A stretch of DNA of 64,000 bases from Streptomyces calvus (GTDB lineage: Bacteria; Actinomycetota; Actinomycetes; Streptomycetales; Streptomycetaceae), in the NCBI RefSeq assembly GCF_006782915.1, contig NZ_VCNP01000051.1, forward strand, positions 1 through 64,000, written 5' to 3'. The position numbers and the translations under genes were made by a program. This document shows positions 31,789-45,612 of the stretch, one piece after another (the first letter of the stretch is position 1; every line of letters starts with the position of its first letter). The notes beneath the pieces were generated by a model that did no database searches, had not been told where the DNA came from, and saw only the letters and a program-made list of their open reading frames with translations.

Positions 31789-33162
31789 ATGGCACGCAGA
31801 ACCCTCGCCGGGATCGTCGCGCTCGCGGCCGCCTCGGTTGTCATGGCCCCAACCGGAGCGCAGGCGTCCCCGCCCGGCACCAAGGACGTCACCGCGGTCC
31901 TCTTCGAGTGGAACTTCGCCTCGGTGGCCCGCGAGTGCACCACCACCCTCGGCCCCGCCGGCTACGGATACGTCCAGGTCTCCCCGCCCGCCGAGCACAT
32001 ACAGGGCTCCCAGTGGTGGACGTCCTACCAGCCGGTGAGCTACCGGATCGCGGGACGCCTCGGTGACCGCACCGCCTTCCAGAACATGGTGAATACCTGC
32101 CACGCGGCCGGTGTGAAGGTCGTCGTCGACGCCGTCGTCAACCACATGTCCGCGGGCAGCGGCACCGGCACCGGCGGCTCGTCGTACACCAAGTACAACT
32201 ACCCCGGTCTGTACTCCTCGTACGACTTCGACAACTGCACCTCGCAGATCACCAACTACCAGGACCGCGGGAACGTCCAGAACTGCGAGCTGGTCGGACT
32301 GGCCGACCTGGACACCGGCGAGGAGTACGTCCGCAAGACCGTCGCCGGATACCTCAACGACCTGCTCTCCCTCGGCGTGGACGGCTTCCGCATCGACGCC
32401 GCCAAGCACATGCCGGCCGCCGACCTGGCGAACATCAAGTCCCGGCTGAGCAACCCGGGCGTGTACTGGAAGCAGGAGGTCATATACGGCGCCGGCGAGG
32501 CCGTCCAGCCCACCGAGTACACGGGCAACGGCGACGTCCAGGAGTTCCGCTACGCCTACGACCTCAAGCGGGTCTTCAACAACGAGAACCTCGCCTACCT
32601 GAAGAACTACGGCGAGGGCTGGGGCTACCTGAACAGCGGTGTCTCGGGCGTCTTCGTCGACAACCACGACACCGAGCGCAACGGCTCCACCCTGAGCTAC
32701 AAGGACGGCGCGAACTACACCCTGGCCAACGTCTTCATGCTGGCCTGGCCCTACGGCGCGCCCGACATCAACTCCGGCTACGAGTTCACCGACCACGACG
32801 CCGGACCGCCGAACGGCGGCCGGGTGGACGCCTGCTGGCAGAGCGGCTGGAAGTGCCAGCACGCCTGGCCGGAGATCAAGTCCATGGTGGCCTTCCGCAA
32901 CGCCACCCGCGGCCAGGCGGTCACCAACTGGTGGGACAACGGCGGCGACGCGATCGCCTTCGGCCGGGGCAGCAAGGGCTTCGTGGCCATCAACCACGAG
33001 TCCGGCTCGCTGACCCGCACCTACCAGACGTCCCTCCCGGCGGGCACGTACTGCAACGTCCAGAACAACACCCCGGTGACGGTGAACGGTTCGGGACAGC
33101 TGACCGCCACGCTGGCCCCGAACACGGCCCTCGCGGTGTACACGGGCAAGTCGGGCTGCTGA
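31789..33162 (+). CDS. Secreted alpha-amylase (GH13), single catalytic module
   Basis: 457 residues from ATG 31789, preceded by AAGGA; an earlier ATG at 31771 is in frame. A signal peptide (ARRTLAGIVALAAASVVMAPTGAQA) is followed by the animal/Streptomyces-type amylase: VVDAVVNHMSAGS, GVDGFRIDAAKHM with D203, YWKQEVIYGAGEAV with E230, and FVDNHDTERN with D294. It ends with a domain C (VKAF-like aromatic strands, LAVYTGKSGC). There is no starch-binding CBM20 that some Streptomyces amylases carry after residue 460. It degrades starch outside the cell to maltodextrins for MalEFG. MalR-type repeats precede it. I do not assign an aml gene number. Confidence 0.93.
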   Translation: MARRTLAGIVALAAASVVMAPTGAQASPPGTKDVTAVLFEWNFASVARECTTTLGPAGYGYVQVSPPAEHIQGSQWWTSYQPVSYRIAGRLGDRTAFQNMVNTCHAAGVKVVVDAVVNHMSAGSGTGTGGSSYTKYNYPGLYSSYDFDNCTSQITNYQDRGNVQNCELVGLADLDTGEEYVRKTVAGYLNDLLSLGVDGFRIDAAKHMPAADLANIKSRLSNPGVYWKQEVIYGAGEAVQPTEYTGNGDVQEFRYAYDLKRVFNNENLAYLKNYGEGWGYLNSGVSGVFVDNHDTERNGSTLSYKDGANYTLANVFMLAWPYGAPDINSGYEFTDHDAGPPNGGRVDACWQSGWKCQHAWPEIKSMVAFRNATRGQAVTNWWDNGGDAIAFGRGSKGFVAINHESGSLTRTYQTSLPAGTYCNVQNNTPVTVNGSGQLTATLAPNTALAVYTGKSGC

Positions 33163-33245
33163 ACCCGCGCGGGCCCCGCCGCCGTTCACGGGGCGGCGGC
33201 GCGGCCCGCGTCCGGATGCAATTCCTTACTGTTACTTTCACAACC

Positions 33246-33264
33246 CTTGCTGTAAAGCTTTCAA
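33246..33264. promoter_or_regulatory. Possible MalR half-sites upstream of the amylase-pullulanase
   Basis: CTTGC (33246-33250) followed by TGTAAAG and CTTTCAA (33258-33264) resemble the CTTGCAG/CTTCAAG half-sites upstream of the amylase. Match is imperfect, so this is a weak call. A GC-rich hairpin (CCGCCGCCG/GGCGGCGG, about 33176-33200) just upstream likely ends the amylase message. Confidence 0.4.
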
Positions 33265-33369
33265 CGGGGATACGGTCACGCCGGCGCCCCGGTGAAGTGG
33301 CCGAAACAGGCCGTACGGCCGTGGCGCGGGGTCGGACCCAATGAGCCGTAAGCGCAAGGAGTTCACGCC

Positions 33370-38781
<5,412 letters not shown>

Positions 38782-38810
38782 GCGGGCCCCGCGCGGCTGC
38801 GGCTAGGGTG

Positions 38811-38837
38811 AGCCCTCCTGACCGGAACAGGAGGGCT
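38811..38837 (+). promoter_or_regulatory. Leader hairpin covering the ribosome site of the isomerase gene
   Basis: AGCCCTCCTG (38811-38820) pairs exactly with CAGGAGGGCT (38828-38837). The second arm contains the Shine-Dalgarno AGGAGGG, with ATG two bases after the stem. A TAGGGT (38804-38809) looks like a -10 box, so the hairpin would sit at the extreme 5' end of the message. Confidence 0.7.
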
Positions 38838-38838
38838 C

Positions 38839-39195
38839 ATGCCGCAGATCACCGTCGACTACTCCGAGCGACTGGCGGACGGCTTCGACCGGCCCGCCTT
38901 CGCGCGGGACCTGCACACCGCCGTCGTGGAGATCGCGGCCGCCAAGCCGCCCGCCTGCAAGACGCGGTTCCGGCGCACCGAGGACGTCGTGGTCGGCCCC
39001 GACACCGAGGGCCACGCGCTGGTGCACGTGCACATCGGCCTGCTGGCCGGCCGCACCGAGGAGACCAAGGCCCGGCTCACCGAGGCCGTGCTGGACCTGC
39101 TGCGGCAGTACGTCGAGCCGGAGCAGGGCCTGACCCTGCACGCCTCCGCCGAGATCCGCGACCTCGACGCGTCCTACCGGAAGTTCGAGGAGTAA
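38839..39195 (+). CDS. 5-carboxymethyl-2-hydroxymuconate isomerase-like protein
   Basis: 118 residues from ATG 38839. The start PQITVDYSERLADGFDRPAFARDLHTAVVEIA and the mid-region GHALVHVHIGLLAGRTEETKARLTEAVLDLLRQYV match the CHMI/HpaF family, which folds like 4-oxalocrotonate tautomerase. The N-terminal proline (residue 2) is the catalytic base of the fold. CHMI works in homoprotocatechuate breakdown, but no other genes of that pathway are nearby, so the role may differ. Its ribosome site lies in a perfect 10-bp hairpin, which would limit translation. It is convergent with the TetR gene (3-base gap). Confidence 0.85.
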   Translation: MPQITVDYSERLADGFDRPAFARDLHTAVVEIAAAKPPACKTRFRRTEDVVVGPDTEGHALVHVHIGLLAGRTEETKARLTEAVLDLLRQYVEPEQGLTLHASAEIRDLDASYRKFEE

Positions 39196-39198
39196 CCG

Positions 39199-39894
39199 TC
39201 ACGGGGACGCCAGGGCGATCAGCCGGGCGGCGAGGTCGGTGAACGGCCCGTCGCCCGGCTCCTTCTCCAGCAGTCCGCGCAGCAGAGCGGCCAGTTCCTC
39301 GTCGCGGGCGGCGGCCACCGCGGCGAGTGCCGCGAAGTCCTGCACCAGCTGCGTCTCCAGGTCCTCGCGCGGGATGCGCCGCCCGTCCAGCCAGATCAGC
39401 GCCGTCGACTCGACGAGCGAGATCCAGGACCGCACGACCAGTTCCAGTCGCGGCGGCACCGGCTCCGTCGCGCCCATGTGCGCCAGCATCTGCTCGTAGG
39501 CGGCCTGCCGTACGGAGTCGATGAGCGCGTTGGTGGTGGAGGAGCCCACCGCGGGCCCGCCGCGCATCAGGGCGGAGAAACCGGGGCCGTGCTCGTCCAC
39601 GAAGTCGAAGAACCGGCCCATCACCCGCCGCAGCCGCGACCCCAGCGGACCCTCGTGCGGCTCCACGAAACGGGACGCCAGATCCTCCGAGGCGCGCCGC
39701 AACGCCGCCTCGTACAGGCTGAGTTTGCCGGGGAAGTAGTGGTACACCAGCGGGCGGGAGATGCCCGCGCGCGACGCTATCTCGTCGATGGAGACCTCGT
39801 CGGGCGAACGCCGGCTGAACAGTTCGAGGGCCACGCCGATCAACTGCTGCCGCCGCTCCTCGACTCCCATCCTGCGACGCACCCCGATAGTCAT
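39199..39894 (-). CDS. TetR-family regulator
   Basis: 231 residues, ATG 39894. The N-terminal helix-turn-helix VEERRQQLIGVALELFSRRSPDEVSIDEIASRAGISRPLVYHYFPGKLSLYEAALRRASEDL is textbook TetR. The rest is helical; residues RLELVVRSWISLVESTALIWLDGR fit the ligand/dimer domain found in the mycobacterial-type TetR_C groups. It is divergent to nothing nearby; the next gene on this strand (39959 to 41893) ends 64 bases upstream, so its own promoter lies in that gap. The regulated genes are not evident from sequence. Confidence 0.92.
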   Translation of the reverse strand: MTIGVRRRMGVEERRQQLIGVALELFSRRSPDEVSIDEIASRAGISRPLVYHYFPGKLSLYEAALRRASEDLASRFVEPHEGPLGSRLRRVMGRFFDFVDEHGPGFSALMRGGPAVGSSTTNALIDSVRQAAYEQMLAHMGATEPVPPRLELVVRSWISLVESTALIWLDGRRIPREDLETQLVQDFAALAAVAAARDEELAALLRGLLEKEPGDGPFTDLAARLIALASP

Positions 39895-39958
39895 GCGAAC
39901 ACCTTACCGATCGATTCCGGCCTCGAACGGTCCGGACCGGCCAGTGGTGTTCCGTCGA

Positions 39959-41893
39959 CTAGCGCAGCCCGCTGATCGGCCGTCCGTTCTCCACCGTGCC
40001 CTCGAGGTACGCCCGGGCGCCCTTCTCGGCGCGGACGGTCAGCAGCCGGCCCCGGCCCGAGCCCTCGACGCCGCCCGTCGCCCTGACCGACGCGACGTCG
40101 TCGCTGCCGGCGGCCAGCAGGTACCAGGAGCCCGCCTCGGACTTCCACAACACCCCGGCCAGCACCCGCGGCTCGCGCGGCCCGCACGCCGGCACGTCCT
40201 GCGCCGTCGCCGCCACCGCCCCGAACCGCCCGCCCGGCGTGTGGAACTGCGCCAGCACCCGGGCGCCGGCGCCCCGCCAGGTCTCGGCCCGCGTGCACAC
40301 CCACGCACCCGACCCGGCCCGGCCGTCCGGGGCGCCGGGCAGCGGCTGCTCGGCGAACGCCCAGGCGTTCACGCTCCGTACGCCCGCCGAGCGGACCGAG
40401 CCCAGCGAGCACGCGAACGGCGCCCAGGTGCGCAGCGCCTCCGCGCCGGAGGCCGGACGCGCCGCCCCGGGCCGTCCCGCGGTCAGCCGCGCCGGCACCA
40501 GCTCGCCCAGGTCGGTCAGCAGCGCCGTGCCGGTGCCGTCGGTCAGTTGCAGCACGTTCCACGAGGTGCACGGTTCCGGCCGGAGCACGGGACTGGCCAG
40601 GGGCGAGGTGACACCGCCGGTGAGGGTGAGGTCCATCGCGCCGGAACCCGGCTCGCGCAGGTCCCGCTCGGCCGCCCCGCGCACCCACGGCGCCGTCAGA
40701 TAGCGCACGTTGCCGTCCGCGCGGCTCAGCACCACCGCGCCCGCCGCGTCCCGGCCGGCGCCGTCGACCCGGGCGAAGTCGAGGGCCGCGCCGCGCGTGC
40801 CGTCCTTCGGCTCGGCGTACCGGGCGATGCGCAGACCGTCGTACAGGATCACCACCCGGGCGGTGTCGACCGTTCCGGCGTACAGCAGGTGGGGCGGTCC
40901 CGGTGGGCCGCCGGTGGGGGTGCCGGGGGTCGCCGACACCTGGACGTCGCCGCCGGGCCGCGCCCAGACGGCGAGGGCGCGGCGCAGCAGCTCCCGGTCG
41001 CCGGTGCCGTCGCCGCGTGCCGGCCACACGGAGAAGTCGGTGCGTGCGGCGGTCTTCCAGGCGGTGGGGGAGACCCGGGTCAGCCGGCCCGGGTCCAGCG
41101 CGGCCTGCGCGGCCGGGTTGCGCGCGTACGGCGGCGCGGCGGGACCGTCGCCGCCCCAGCCGTCGCCCGGCAGTCCGAGCAGCGTCCCGCAGACCGCCAG
41201 CGCCGCCCCGGCGACCAGCGCGGCCCGCACCCGCCGGCGGCGGCCCAGCAGGTCGGTCGGCCGGGCCCGCAGCGAGCAGGCGTCGAACTCGGGCGAGTCG
41301 AGCAGCCGGTGGGCGACGGGGATCCGGTCGGCCTCGGCGAGCGCCGCGTCCGGGTCGGTAACACCGGCGGCCGTGAGCACCGCGCGCACGTCCCCGTCGG
41401 GCAGCCGTTCCAGGCCGCGCAGCGCGTATGCGGCGCGGGCCGGGCCGGACAGCGTGGACAGCCGCTGGTCCAGCGCGAGTTCGTCGGCGCCGCCGGGGCG
41501 GGGGAACAGCGTCAGGCCCCACACCTGGGGCAGCAGCGGCGGCAGCTGGGACCGCTTCGGCCAGGCCGCGCGCCACAGCGGGCGGCCCGCCTCCAGCGCC
41601 GTACGCACCACCCGGAGGCGGACCAGCGCGTACCCGGCCTCGACGTCCCGGCCGGCCTGCTGGGCGGGGATCACCGGTGCCGGGACGCGGCCCCGCGGCA
41701 GGGCACGCTGGACCAGGGAGTGCGCGGTCAGCACCCGCCGGCCGCGGCCGGGGCCGGACGGCAGCACCAGATAGGCGAGCCGGACGAGCCGCGGATAGTG
41801 CTCGACGAGCGCGGCCTCGGCCTGCTCGACGTCCACGACCGGGCCGGCCGGGGAGGAGGGTGCGGAGGGCTGGGCGACATCCTGTGGGTGCAC
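39959..41893 (-). CDS. Transmembrane protein with sigma-factor-like N-terminus
   Basis: 644 residues from ATG 41893. Residues about 20-200 (EAALVEHYPRLVRLAYLVLPSGPGRGRRVLTAHSLVQRALPRG, then LSTLSGPARAAYALRGLERLPDGDVRAVLTAAGVTDPDAAL) resemble region 2 and the region-4-type helix of ECF/SigE-like sigma factors, but degenerate. One membrane helix (VRAALVAGAALAVCGTLLGL) follows near residue 227. About 400 extracellular residues have no named domain. A sensor or anti-sigma-like role is possible but not shown. A TPR gene on the same strand lies just upstream. Similar proteins occur in other Streptomyces as hypotheticals. Confidence 0.75.
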   Translation of the reverse strand: MHPQDVAQPSAPSSPAGPVVDVEQAEAALVEHYPRLVRLAYLVLPSGPGRGRRVLTAHSLVQRALPRGRVPAPVIPAQQAGRDVEAGYALVRLRVVRTALEAGRPLWRAAWPKRSQLPPLLPQVWGLTLFPRPGGADELALDQRLSTLSGPARAAYALRGLERLPDGDVRAVLTAAGVTDPDAALAEADRIPVAHRLLDSPEFDACSLRARPTDLLGRRRRVRAALVAGAALAVCGTLLGLPGDGWGGDGPAAPPYARNPAAQAALDPGRLTRVSPTAWKTAARTDFSVWPARGDGTGDRELLRRALAVWARPGGDVQVSATPGTPTGGPPGPPHLLYAGTVDTARVVILYDGLRIARYAEPKDGTRGAALDFARVDGAGRDAAGAVVLSRADGNVRYLTAPWVRGAAERDLREPGSGAMDLTLTGGVTSPLASPVLRPEPCTSWNVLQLTDGTGTALLTDLGELVPARLTAGRPGAARPASGAEALRTWAPFACSLGSVRSAGVRSVNAWAFAEQPLPGAPDGRAGSGAWVCTRAETWRGAGARVLAQFHTPGGRFGAVAATAQDVPACGPREPRVLAGVLWKSEAGSWYLLAAGSDDVASVRATGGVEGSGRGRLLTVRAEKGARAYLEGTVENGRPISGLR

Positions 41894-41941
41894 GTTGGAC
41901 TGAACGAGTGGATCAGGCGATGGTCACCCGACCCCGGGGCG

Positions 41942-42454
41942 TCACCGTCCGGCGGGCTCGACGAGCGCACGGGCGTAGGCGGCCATCGACCGCCGGTAGC
42001 GCGGCAGATGGGGAGCGAGCGCGCCGAGGACCAGCGACAGTCCCTCCCGGTCCCGCCCGAGGCTGGACAGGCACAGTGCGAGACAGGCCCGTACCGCGTC
42101 GTCCAACTCGTCCGACGGCGCGTCGAGTTCCGGCGTCAGCAGCCGTACGCCCTCCTCCGCCCGGCCGGTGTTCCTGAGGGAACTCGCCAGCTGGATCCGC
42201 GCCCGCCGCGCCCGGTAGCCGCTGACCTCGGCCAGGCCGCCGTCCAGGGCCTGCCGGTACAGCGGCACCGCCTGGTCCGAGTGCCCGGTGGAGTCCCAGG
42301 CGCAGGCCCGCTCGAAGGGGCCGAGCGGGCTGTCCGGCGGCAGTTCGGCGACGAGCGCGTCGATCACCGCGCGGAAGGCCGGCGCGTCCTGCTCGGGGTT
42401 GCTGTCGAAGGAGGCCCAGGCGGCGGTCACGCGGTCTTCCCAGTCGCTGTTCAT
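41942..42454 (-). CDS. Tetratricopeptide-repeat protein
   Basis: 170 residues from ATG 42454. Helical repeats are visible: FERACAWDSTGHSDQAVPLYRQALDGGLAEVSGYRARRARIQLASSLRNTGRAEEGVRLLTPELD, then DDAVRACLALCLSSLGRDREGLSLVLGALAPHL. About three TPR-like units fill the protein. Such small cytoplasmic TPR proteins act as scaffolds. The gene ends 49 bases before the start of the sigma-like membrane protein on the same strand, so a shared transcript is likely. No partner is suggested by sequence. Confidence 0.85.
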   Translation of the reverse strand: MNSDWEDRVTAAWASFDSNPEQDAPAFRAVIDALVAELPPDSPLGPFERACAWDSTGHSDQAVPLYRQALDGGLAEVSGYRARRARIQLASSLRNTGRAEEGVRLLTPELDAPSDELDDAVRACLALCLSSLGRDREGLSLVLGALAPHLPRYRRSMAAYARALVEPAGR

Positions 42455-42589
42455 CGGGCCACTGTCACACGGCCGGGCCCGTCGCCGCACCGGGAATTGA
42501 GCGCTGCGGGCGCCGCGGCCGTATCGGAGGCCGAGGGCCCCGCGCCGGGGCTCCGAACGGCATGGCGCCGTCGAGGACCGGAGGAAGAC

Positions 42590-43096
42590 ATGAGGGTGAC
42601 CCGACCGATGCTCGCGCTGACCGGCGTGGCGGCGGCCCTGGCGCTGACGGGCTGCGGATCCGGCGGCGGCGACGCGGACCGGGTGCCGCCGACCGCGACC
42701 GGCAGCCTGGAGCGCCTGGCGGCCGAGGCGGAGTGCGAACCGGACCTGCAGACCGACGCCGACACGATCCGCCAGGCCCTGTGCGGGACGGGCGACGGCA
42801 AGTACGTCCTCGCCACCTTCGCCACCGACCGGGGCCAGCGCGAGTGGATCGACACGGCCAAGGACTACGGCGGTCACTACCTCGTCGGCCGCAAGTGGGT
42901 CGCCGTCGGCCACGAGGACGTGGTCGCCGCGCTGCGCGGCCGTCTCGGCGGCACCCTGGAGGAGGGCGTCGACCACGGCGGCGGGCGGCACGGCGGCGCC
43001 TCGCACCCGGCCGGTCACGCGGCCGGTCACACAGCCGGTCACGCGGCCGGTCGCACAGCCGGTCACGCGGCCGGTCGCACCGGTCACTCCGGCTAA
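42590..43096 (+). CDS. Lipoprotein with His/Gly/Ala repeat tail
   Basis: 168 residues from ATG 42590, with GAGGAAG upstream. A lipoprotein signal ends LALTGCGSGGG, with Cys as lipid attachment site. Residues about 45-115 form a compact domain containing two cysteines (ECEPDLQ, ALCGTGDGKYVLATF) and a W-containing end (GRKWVAVGHEDVVAALRGRLG). From about residue 125 a 12-bp DNA repeat encodes (A/T)AGH(A/T) and AGRT units giving about ten histidines (HAAGHTAGHAAGRTAGHAAG). A metal-binding tail is plausible. It is convergent with the DUF1996 gene, separated by a 23-bp perfect hairpin. Confidence 0.82.
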   Translation: MRVTRPMLALTGVAAALALTGCGSGGGDADRVPPTATGSLERLAAEAECEPDLQTDADTIRQALCGTGDGKYVLATFATDRGQREWIDTAKDYGGHYLVGRKWVAVGHEDVVAALRGRLGGTLEEGVDHGGGRHGGASHPAGHAAGHTAGHAAGRTAGHAAGRTGHSG

Positions 43097-43107
43097 GTCC
43101 GCGCGGA

Positions 43108-43158
43108 CACGGAGGAGGGCCGGTGGCGGGTTGGTCCCGCCACCGGCCCTCCTCCGTG
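43108..43158. terminator. Perfect 23-bp bidirectional terminator hairpin
   Basis: Bases 43108-43130 pair without mismatch with 43136-43158 over the 5-base loop TTGGT. It lies between two convergent genes (ending 43096 and 43172) and should stop transcripts from both. Confidence 0.9.
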
Positions 43159-43171
43159 CCGGCCGGACCGC

Positions 43172-44707
43172 CTACTGGCAGTCCTCACCGCTGTTGATGC
43201 ACTCCACCACCTGGTTCATCAGGTCCTCGTCCATGACGTTGATGAAGTCGTTGTGGTCGGTGATCGGCTTGTGCAACTGCTCCGGGAAGCTGTCCACCGC
43301 GTACGGGTTGCGCACCTGACCGTTCTCGACGACGGGGGTGGGGATGTCGTACACCAGGCGGATCTGCAGCTGCGGGACGGCCTGGAAGCCGTTCGGGCAG
43401 CTGCCGTCCTGCTGGACGAACGCCATGTGGTCGCGGTGGTTGGCGCTGTCGGTGTTCCGGCCGTCCCAGCAGCTCTGGAAGTTGGCCGTCCGCACCACCT
43501 GGCTGCCCTGCGGGCACAGCGGGTACTTGTCCGTCACCTGCCGGTCCTCGAAGCCGGTGCAGCTCCAGGAGCTGTTGGCGTTCGCGTTGCCGTTGACGAA
43601 CGACTTGGCGTCGCCGGTGATGACGCGCAGGAACTTCGGCATGGCGACGACGTCGCCCTGCTGGTTGCCGACGAACCTGATCTCCGCCTGGGCCGGCTTG
43701 AGGATCCTGCCGACGTTGCCCTCGGCGCCGCCGCCCTGGTCGTTCGCGTCGAACTCCTGCGAGCCGTCCTGGAGCCGCAGCACCGGCCAGTAGTAGGTGG
43801 ACTTGTCGCCCTGGTTCCGGCACGAGGTGTCCGCGTCGGCGAGGTCCTCGTCGCTGGAGAAGGCGTCGTTGTCCTGGTTGCCGACGTAGTCGTGCGTGTG
43901 GTGCGCGCCGTTGTCGACACCCGGGGCGGCGATCAGGTTGTCGCTGTTGAACAGGTTGTTCTCGTTGACGCCGCAGTCCGTGGTGAAGGAGCCGGTGGAA
44001 CCGGAATCACCGTTGGCCGCCAGCCCGTTCTGCAGGCCGCGGGAGTTCGGCTGGACGTCGTTGATGTCGATGAAGTCCTCGGCCACCGGGCCGGCGGCCC
44101 CGTTGCCGTTGTCGTCCTGGTTCTGGCCGCCGCCGTCCTGACCGTCACCGTTCTGGCCGTCACCGTTCTGGCCGTCGCCGTCCTGGCCGTCACCTTCTTG
44201 ACCGTCGCCGCTCTGGCCGTCGCCGGGCTGCTGCTGGTCGGCGGGGCGGCCCGTGCAGGCCGCCAGCCGGTCCAGGCCGTCGTCGGCCCGCCCGCCGGCC
44301 CGGTCGATCTCCAGCTTGATGCGGTCGATGAGCGCCTTCCGCCGGTCCTCGAGCGGACCCAGGATGGAGTTCTGCACGAACTGCGGGTCCCCGGCCTGCG
44401 CCCGGCGCGTGGTGACGAGGCGCTCGTAGGCGTCGGTGATCTGCTGGTCCATCGAGGCCAGTTCACCGTCGACCTCACCACGGGCCCGTTCCGGCACGTC
44501 CGAGAGCTGCTGGCCGACGTCCGGACAGTCGATCGTGGCGACCTGCGCCGCCTGCGACGTGGTCCGGTTGTGGCCCCTGTTCTCCTCGTGCGCCGAGGCG
44601 TAGAAGTTCGCCCAGATCAGCCCGCCCCCACCGAGCGCCAGGGCCGCCGCCCCGGCTACGGCCTTGGTGGCCAGCGGCGTACGGCGTTTTCTTGTGTTGC
44701 GTCCCAT
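43172..44707 (-). CDS. Secreted DUF1996 protein with GQxGD repeat linker
   Basis: 511 residues from ATG 44707. A Tat/Sec-like signal-anchor (TRKRRTPLATKAVAGAAALALGGGGLIWANFYASA) is followed by a helical region with two cysteines (to about residue 155). A 5-residue DNA repeat encodes GQxGDGQ (residues about 158-200). The last 300 residues match DUF1996: VAEDFIDIND, THDYVGNQDNDAFSSDEDLADADTSCRNQGDKSTYYWPVL, FLRVITGDAKS, SCWDGRNTDSANHRDHMAF, CPNGFQAVPQLQIRLVYDIP. DUF1996 proteins are extracellular and found in actinobacteria and fungi; function is unknown. Two TTGCGGGGCATC copies (44726, 44741) lie upstream in its leader. Confidence 0.9.
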   Translation of the reverse strand: MGRNTRKRRTPLATKAVAGAAALALGGGGLIWANFYASAHEENRGHNRTTSQAAQVATIDCPDVGQQLSDVPERARGEVDGELASMDQQITDAYERLVTTRRAQAGDPQFVQNSILGPLEDRRKALIDRIKLEIDRAGGRADDGLDRLAACTGRPADQQQPGDGQSGDGQEGDGQDGDGQNGDGQNGDGQDGGGQNQDDNGNGAAGPVAEDFIDINDVQPNSRGLQNGLAANGDSGSTGSFTTDCGVNENNLFNSDNLIAAPGVDNGAHHTHDYVGNQDNDAFSSDEDLADADTSCRNQGDKSTYYWPVLRLQDGSQEFDANDQGGGAEGNVGRILKPAQAEIRFVGNQQGDVVAMPKFLRVITGDAKSFVNGNANANSSWSCTGFEDRQVTDKYPLCPQGSQVVRTANFQSCWDGRNTDSANHRDHMAFVQQDGSCPNGFQAVPQLQIRLVYDIPTPVVENGQVRNPYAVDSFPEQLHKPITDHNDFINVMDEDLMNQVVECINSGEDCQ

Positions 44708-44925
44708 GGAACTCCTCTGACTTCCTTGCGGGGCATCCCATTGCGGGGCATCGAGGCGCCCGACAGGAGTGAAGCGGCTCCCTTGAGTACGCGAGCCGCC
44801 CCGCGGGTGTTCACCCGTCCCGGAAATCGACGCGAGGTCCGTACGCCCACGCGGGTTTCAACAGCCCCTGGAACACCGGGAGTTGTGGATCACGCACCGG
44901 TGGTGAGGAGGAGCGGGGGCGGGTG

Positions 44926-45612
44926 TCACCGGCCGTGGTCGAGGTAGGCGAGCACCGCCAGCACCCGCCGGTTGTCGTCGTCCGAGACCTCGAGCCCCAG
45001 CTTGGCGAAGATGTTCGCGGTGTGCTTCGCGATCGCCCGCTCCGTCACCACCAGCCGGGCCGCGATCGCCGCGTTGGTCCGGCCCTGCGCCATCAGCTCC
45101 AGCACCTCCAGCTCGCGGGGCGTCAGCCGCGTGAGCGGCCGGTCCGGGCCCGACTGCCGCGCCAGCAGCTGCTGGATCACCTGCGGATCCATCACCGTGC
45201 CTCCGGCCGCGACCCGGCGCACCGCGTCCACGAACTGCTCCGCGTCGAACACCCGGTCCTTCAGCAGATAGCCCACTCCGCCGGCCCCGCTGCCCGCTCC
45301 GCCCGGCCGTGAGGTGCCCCCGCCGGTCAGCAACTCCCGCGCGTACAGCTGCTCCACGTGCTGGGAGAGCACCAGCACCGGCAGTCCCGGCCGCCGGCGC
45401 CGCGCCTGAAGCGCGCACTGCAGCCCCTCGTCGGTGTGCGTCGGCGGCAGCCGTACGTCGACGACGGCCACGTCCGGCTCCTGCTCGGCCAGCGCCCGCG
45501 TCAGCTCCGGCCCGGACTCCACGGCCGCCGCGATCTCGAAGCCGTGCGCCTCGAGGAGCCGGACCAGCCCGTCGCGCAGCAGGAACAGGTCTTCGGCTAG
45601 GACAACGCGCAA
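44926..45612 (-). CDS. NarL-type response regulator
   Basis: 228 residues, overlapping the kinase gene by 16 bases. The receiver has the acidic pair AEDLF and phospho-acceptor D52 in VVDVRLPP, with a switch serine/threonine in LVLSQHVEQ. A Gly-rich insert (TGGGTSRPGGAGSGAGGVGYLLKDR) lies in the last receiver loop. The LuxR-type helix-turn-helix is LTPRELEVLELMAQGRTNAAIAARLVVTERAIAKHTANIFAKLGL. It responds to the kinase encoded upstream. The signal and targets are unknown. Confidence 0.95.
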   Translation of the reverse strand: MRVVLAEDLFLLRDGLVRLLEAHGFEIAAAVESGPELTRALAEQEPDVAVVDVRLPPTHTDEGLQCALQARRRRPGLPVLVLSQHVEQLYARELLTGGGTSRPGGAGSGAGGVGYLLKDRVFDAEQFVDAVRRVAAGGTVMDPQVIQQLLARQSGPDRPLTRLTPRELEVLELMAQGRTNAAIAARLVVTERAIAKHTANIFAKLGLEVSDDDNRRVLAVLAYLDHGR

